Source: an uncultured bacterium
Lineage (GTDB): Bacteria > Actinomycetota > Coriobacteriia > Coriobacteriales > Coriobacteriaceae
Reading direction: 5' to 3'
Length of the DNA stretch: 7,254 nucleotides
NCBI GenBank assembly: GCA_905215095.1
Contig: CAJMOL010000074.1
Location: 1-7,254, forward strand
Below the pieces are notes generated by a model, which had not been told where the DNA came from, did no database searches, and saw only the letters and a program-made list of their open reading frames with translations. The translations under genes and the position numbers were made by a program. Shown in pieces: positions 5,644 through 7,254 of the stretch. Position 1 is the first letter of the stretch; each line of letters starts with the position of its first letter.

Positions 5644-6954
5644 ATGGACGAACTATTTCACGTCAGTGAGCGCAAGTCCACAATCGGGACCGAACTCCGC
5701 GCTGGACTGACAACATTCCTGGCGATGGCCTACATCATTGCCGTCAACCCCGCGGTGCTCTCGGGCGCTGGCATCGATGCGGGAGCGCTCGCCTGCGCCA
5801 CCTGCCTGGGCGCCGGCATCATGACCATCTGCATGGGCATCTTCGCCAACCGCCCGCTCGCCTGCGCGTCGGGCTTAGGCGTCAACGCGATGATCGCTGG
5901 AATCACCACCACCGTCTGCGGCGGTGACTGGCACGTGGCCATGAGCGTCATCTTCCTTGAGGGCGTCGTCATCTTGCTGCTCGTGCTTTGTGGCCTGCGC
6001 GAGGCCATCATGGATGCCATCCCGGTTGTCCTGCGTCACGCCATCTCGGTGGGCCTGGGCCTGTTCATCGCCATGATTGGCCTGTGCGATGCCGGCATTA
6101 TCACCGCTGGCGCCGGTACACTCGTCGGTCTGGGCGACATCACCTCCCCCACCTTCATCGTCGGCATTATCTCCATCCTGGTGACAGTCGCCCTCGCCTG
6201 CCGCAACGTCCCCGGCTCGCTGCTCATCGGCATCGTCGTCGCCGTCATCGCCGGTATCCCCCTAGGTGTGACCCAGGCTCCGACCGGTATCATCGCCCCG
6301 CTCGACTTCTCGAGCATCGGTGGCCCCATCGCCGACGCCGGCGGCGTGCCTGCCATCGTCAAGGTCCTTACCGACCCCGCGCTCCTCGTCATCTCGTTCT
6401 CGCTGCTCATGAGTGACTTCTTCGACACCATGGGCACCGCGATGGCCGTGGCCAAGCAGGGCGAGTTCCTCACCGACGACGGCAACGTCGAGAATATCAA
6501 GGAGATCCTGATCGTCGACTCCGCCGCCGCCGCTGTGGGCGGTTTCATGGGCGTCTCCTCCATCACCACCTTCGTCGAGTCCACCTCTGGCGCTGCCGAC
6601 GGTGGCCGCACGGGCCTCACCTCCGTCACCACCGGCGTGCTGTTCATTCTCGCCGCGTTCTTCTCCCCCATCGTCACCATCGTTTCCAGCGCCGCCACCT
6701 GCGGCGCCCTGGTCTACGTCGGCTACCTCATGATGAGCGAGGCCTCCGAGATCGACTGGTCCGACGTGTCGCAGGGTTTCCCGGCGTTCATGATTATCGC
6801 CGGCGTGCCCTTCACCTACTCCATCTCTGCCGGCATTGGTCTGGGCTTTATCGCCTACGTGATCGTCGCGCTCTTTAAGGGCGAGGCCTCCAAGATCAAG
6901 CCGCTCATGTGGATCGCAGCCCTCGCCTTCCTCGTCTACTTCTTTGTAGCGTAA
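5644..6954 (+). CDS. NCS2 family purine permease, AzgA type
   Basis: This 436-residue inner-membrane transporter probably imports a purine base (adenine, guanine or hypoxanthine) with protons. AzgA-group signatures are present: TELRAGLTTFLAMAYII near the N-terminus (about 16-32), ANRPLACASGLGVNA near residue 68 (usually APGMGLNA), SDFFDTMGTAMAVA near 258, and SSITTFVESTSGAADGGRTG near 303, which carries residues of the substrate site in this family. Hydrophobic segments fill most of the length, in keeping with 13-14 helices. The ATG at 5644 is chosen because AAGGAAAGGG lies just upstream and the protein then starts MDELFHVSERKSTIGTE, like its relatives. An in-frame GTG at 5587 would add 19 atypical residues. 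The exact base transported cannot be told. The gene is divergent from the deformylase-like gene and is followed by its own terminator. Confidence 0.9.
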   Translation: MDELFHVSERKSTIGTELRAGLTTFLAMAYIIAVNPAVLSGAGIDAGALACATCLGAGIMTICMGIFANRPLACASGLGVNAMIAGITTTVCGGDWHVAMSVIFLEGVVILLLVLCGLREAIMDAIPVVLRHAISVGLGLFIAMIGLCDAGIITAGAGTLVGLGDITSPTFIVGIISILVTVALACRNVPGSLLIGIVVAVIAGIPLGVTQAPTGIIAPLDFSSIGGPIADAGGVPAIVKVLTDPALLVISFSLLMSDFFDTMGTAMAVAKQGEFLTDDGNVENIKEILIVDSAAAAVGGFMGVSSITTFVESTSGAADGGRTGLTSVTTGVLFILAAFFSPIVTIVSSAATCGALVYVGYLMMSEASEIDWSDVSQGFPAFMIIAGVPFTYSISAGIGLGFIAYVIVALFKGEASKIKPLMWIAALAFLVYFFVA

Positions 6955-6983
6955 CGGCAAAGCTGCCAAAGCAGAACACCAAA

Positions 6984-7021
6984 GCGCGGAATCGCATCGA
7001 GCGGCTCCGCGCCTTTCTTTT
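6984..7021 (+). terminator. Intrinsic terminator of the purine permease gene
   Basis: GCGCGGA (6984-6990) pairs with TCCGCGC (7006-7012), with further internal CGC/GCG pairing possible in the 15-base loop. CTTTCTTTT (7013-7021) follows. It lies 30 bases after the permease stop and points in the same direction. Confidence 0.85.
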
Positions 7022-7090
7022 AGCGCCTGCCCCCGTGCCAGCGTGCGACAATTGAGGCTGTCAATATCACAACACCGAGAGAAGCCTGCC

Positions 7091-7254
7091 TTGGAAGCGC
7101 ATCAGAAGCATATAACCGTTTATTCAGAGTGTGTAGAAGGCACGCCCGTCATCTACCTCCCCGTGGTTATGGGCGACGGTAGTGAAGTCTACGAGCGCTG
7201 CCGAGAGCTCGACTGCCCGCCATTCACCCTTGTCGCCATCGGAGGACTCGATTG
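7091..7254 (+). CDS. Probable alpha/beta-hydrolase (esterase-like), N-terminal part
   Basis: An open frame beginning with TTG at 7091 continues to the window edge, giving 54 codons. The translation includes TPVIYLPVVMGDGSEVYERC and then CPPFTLVAIGGLDW. This pattern of a beta strand, a glycine-rich turn and a second strand ending in GGLDW resembles the N-terminus of putative esterases of the alpha/beta-hydrolase fold. The catalytic GxSxG motif would lie beyond the window, so the call is tentative. The start is uncertain: a purine-rich GAGAGAAG precedes the TTG by six bases, while the frame stays open further upstream, with another TTG at 7052. The gene follows the permease terminator and so probably has its own promoter. 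Confidence 0.55.
   Translation, partial: MEAHQKHITVYSECVEGTPVIYLPVVMGDGSEVYERCRELDCPPFTLVAIGGLD

Noticed and set aside
6262..6969. 235-codon minus-strand frame over the purine permease
   Set aside because: Same antisense artefact: composition dominated by Gly, Asp, Glu and His, with no recognisable domain.

Overview
The window looks like chromosomal DNA of a GC-rich anaerobic gut actinobacterium. A Coriobacteriia member such as Collinsella is my best guess. This rests on GC-rich codon use, strong AGGAGG-type ribosome binding sites, a bile salt hydrolase gene, and the style of the neighbouring genes. It is inference from gene content, not a taxonomic test. I see no insertion sequence, phage gene, CRISPR array, tRNA or rRNA.

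Layout: (1) 1-313, minus strand, the start of a small multi-pass membrane protein that runs off the left edge. (2) 314-526, a divergent intergenic region. (3) 527-1375, plus strand, a nitroreductase-family flavoprotein, followed at once by a perfect 14-bp palindrome (1378-1410). (4) 1534-3741, plus strand, a KUP-family potassium transporter with a long acidic C-terminal tail. It ends at a hairpin shared with the convergent next gene. (5) 3821-4786, minus strand, a choloylglycine (bile salt) hydrolase with all recognisable active-site residues. (6) 4787-5030, an unusually structured intergenic region with a 109-nt near-palindrome overlapping the stop codon of the upstream gene, an intrinsic terminator reading leftward, and a helix able to mask the hydrolase ribosome binding site. 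(7) 5031-5450, minus strand, a short peptide-deformylase-like protein whose HExxH motif reads HMIDH. (8) 5644-6954, plus strand, an AzgA-type NCS2 purine permease with its own terminator. (9) 7091-7254, plus strand, the start of a probable alpha/beta-hydrolase that runs off the right edge.

The genes do not form one operon. Each is set off by its own leader and/or hairpin, and their roles are unrelated housekeeping or niche functions: flavin reduction, potassium uptake, bile acid deconjugation, purine uptake, and possible N-formyl-methionine processing. The two most interesting places are the deformylase-like gene, which lacks the expected catalytic glutamate, and the structured DNA/RNA between it and the bile salt hydrolase gene.
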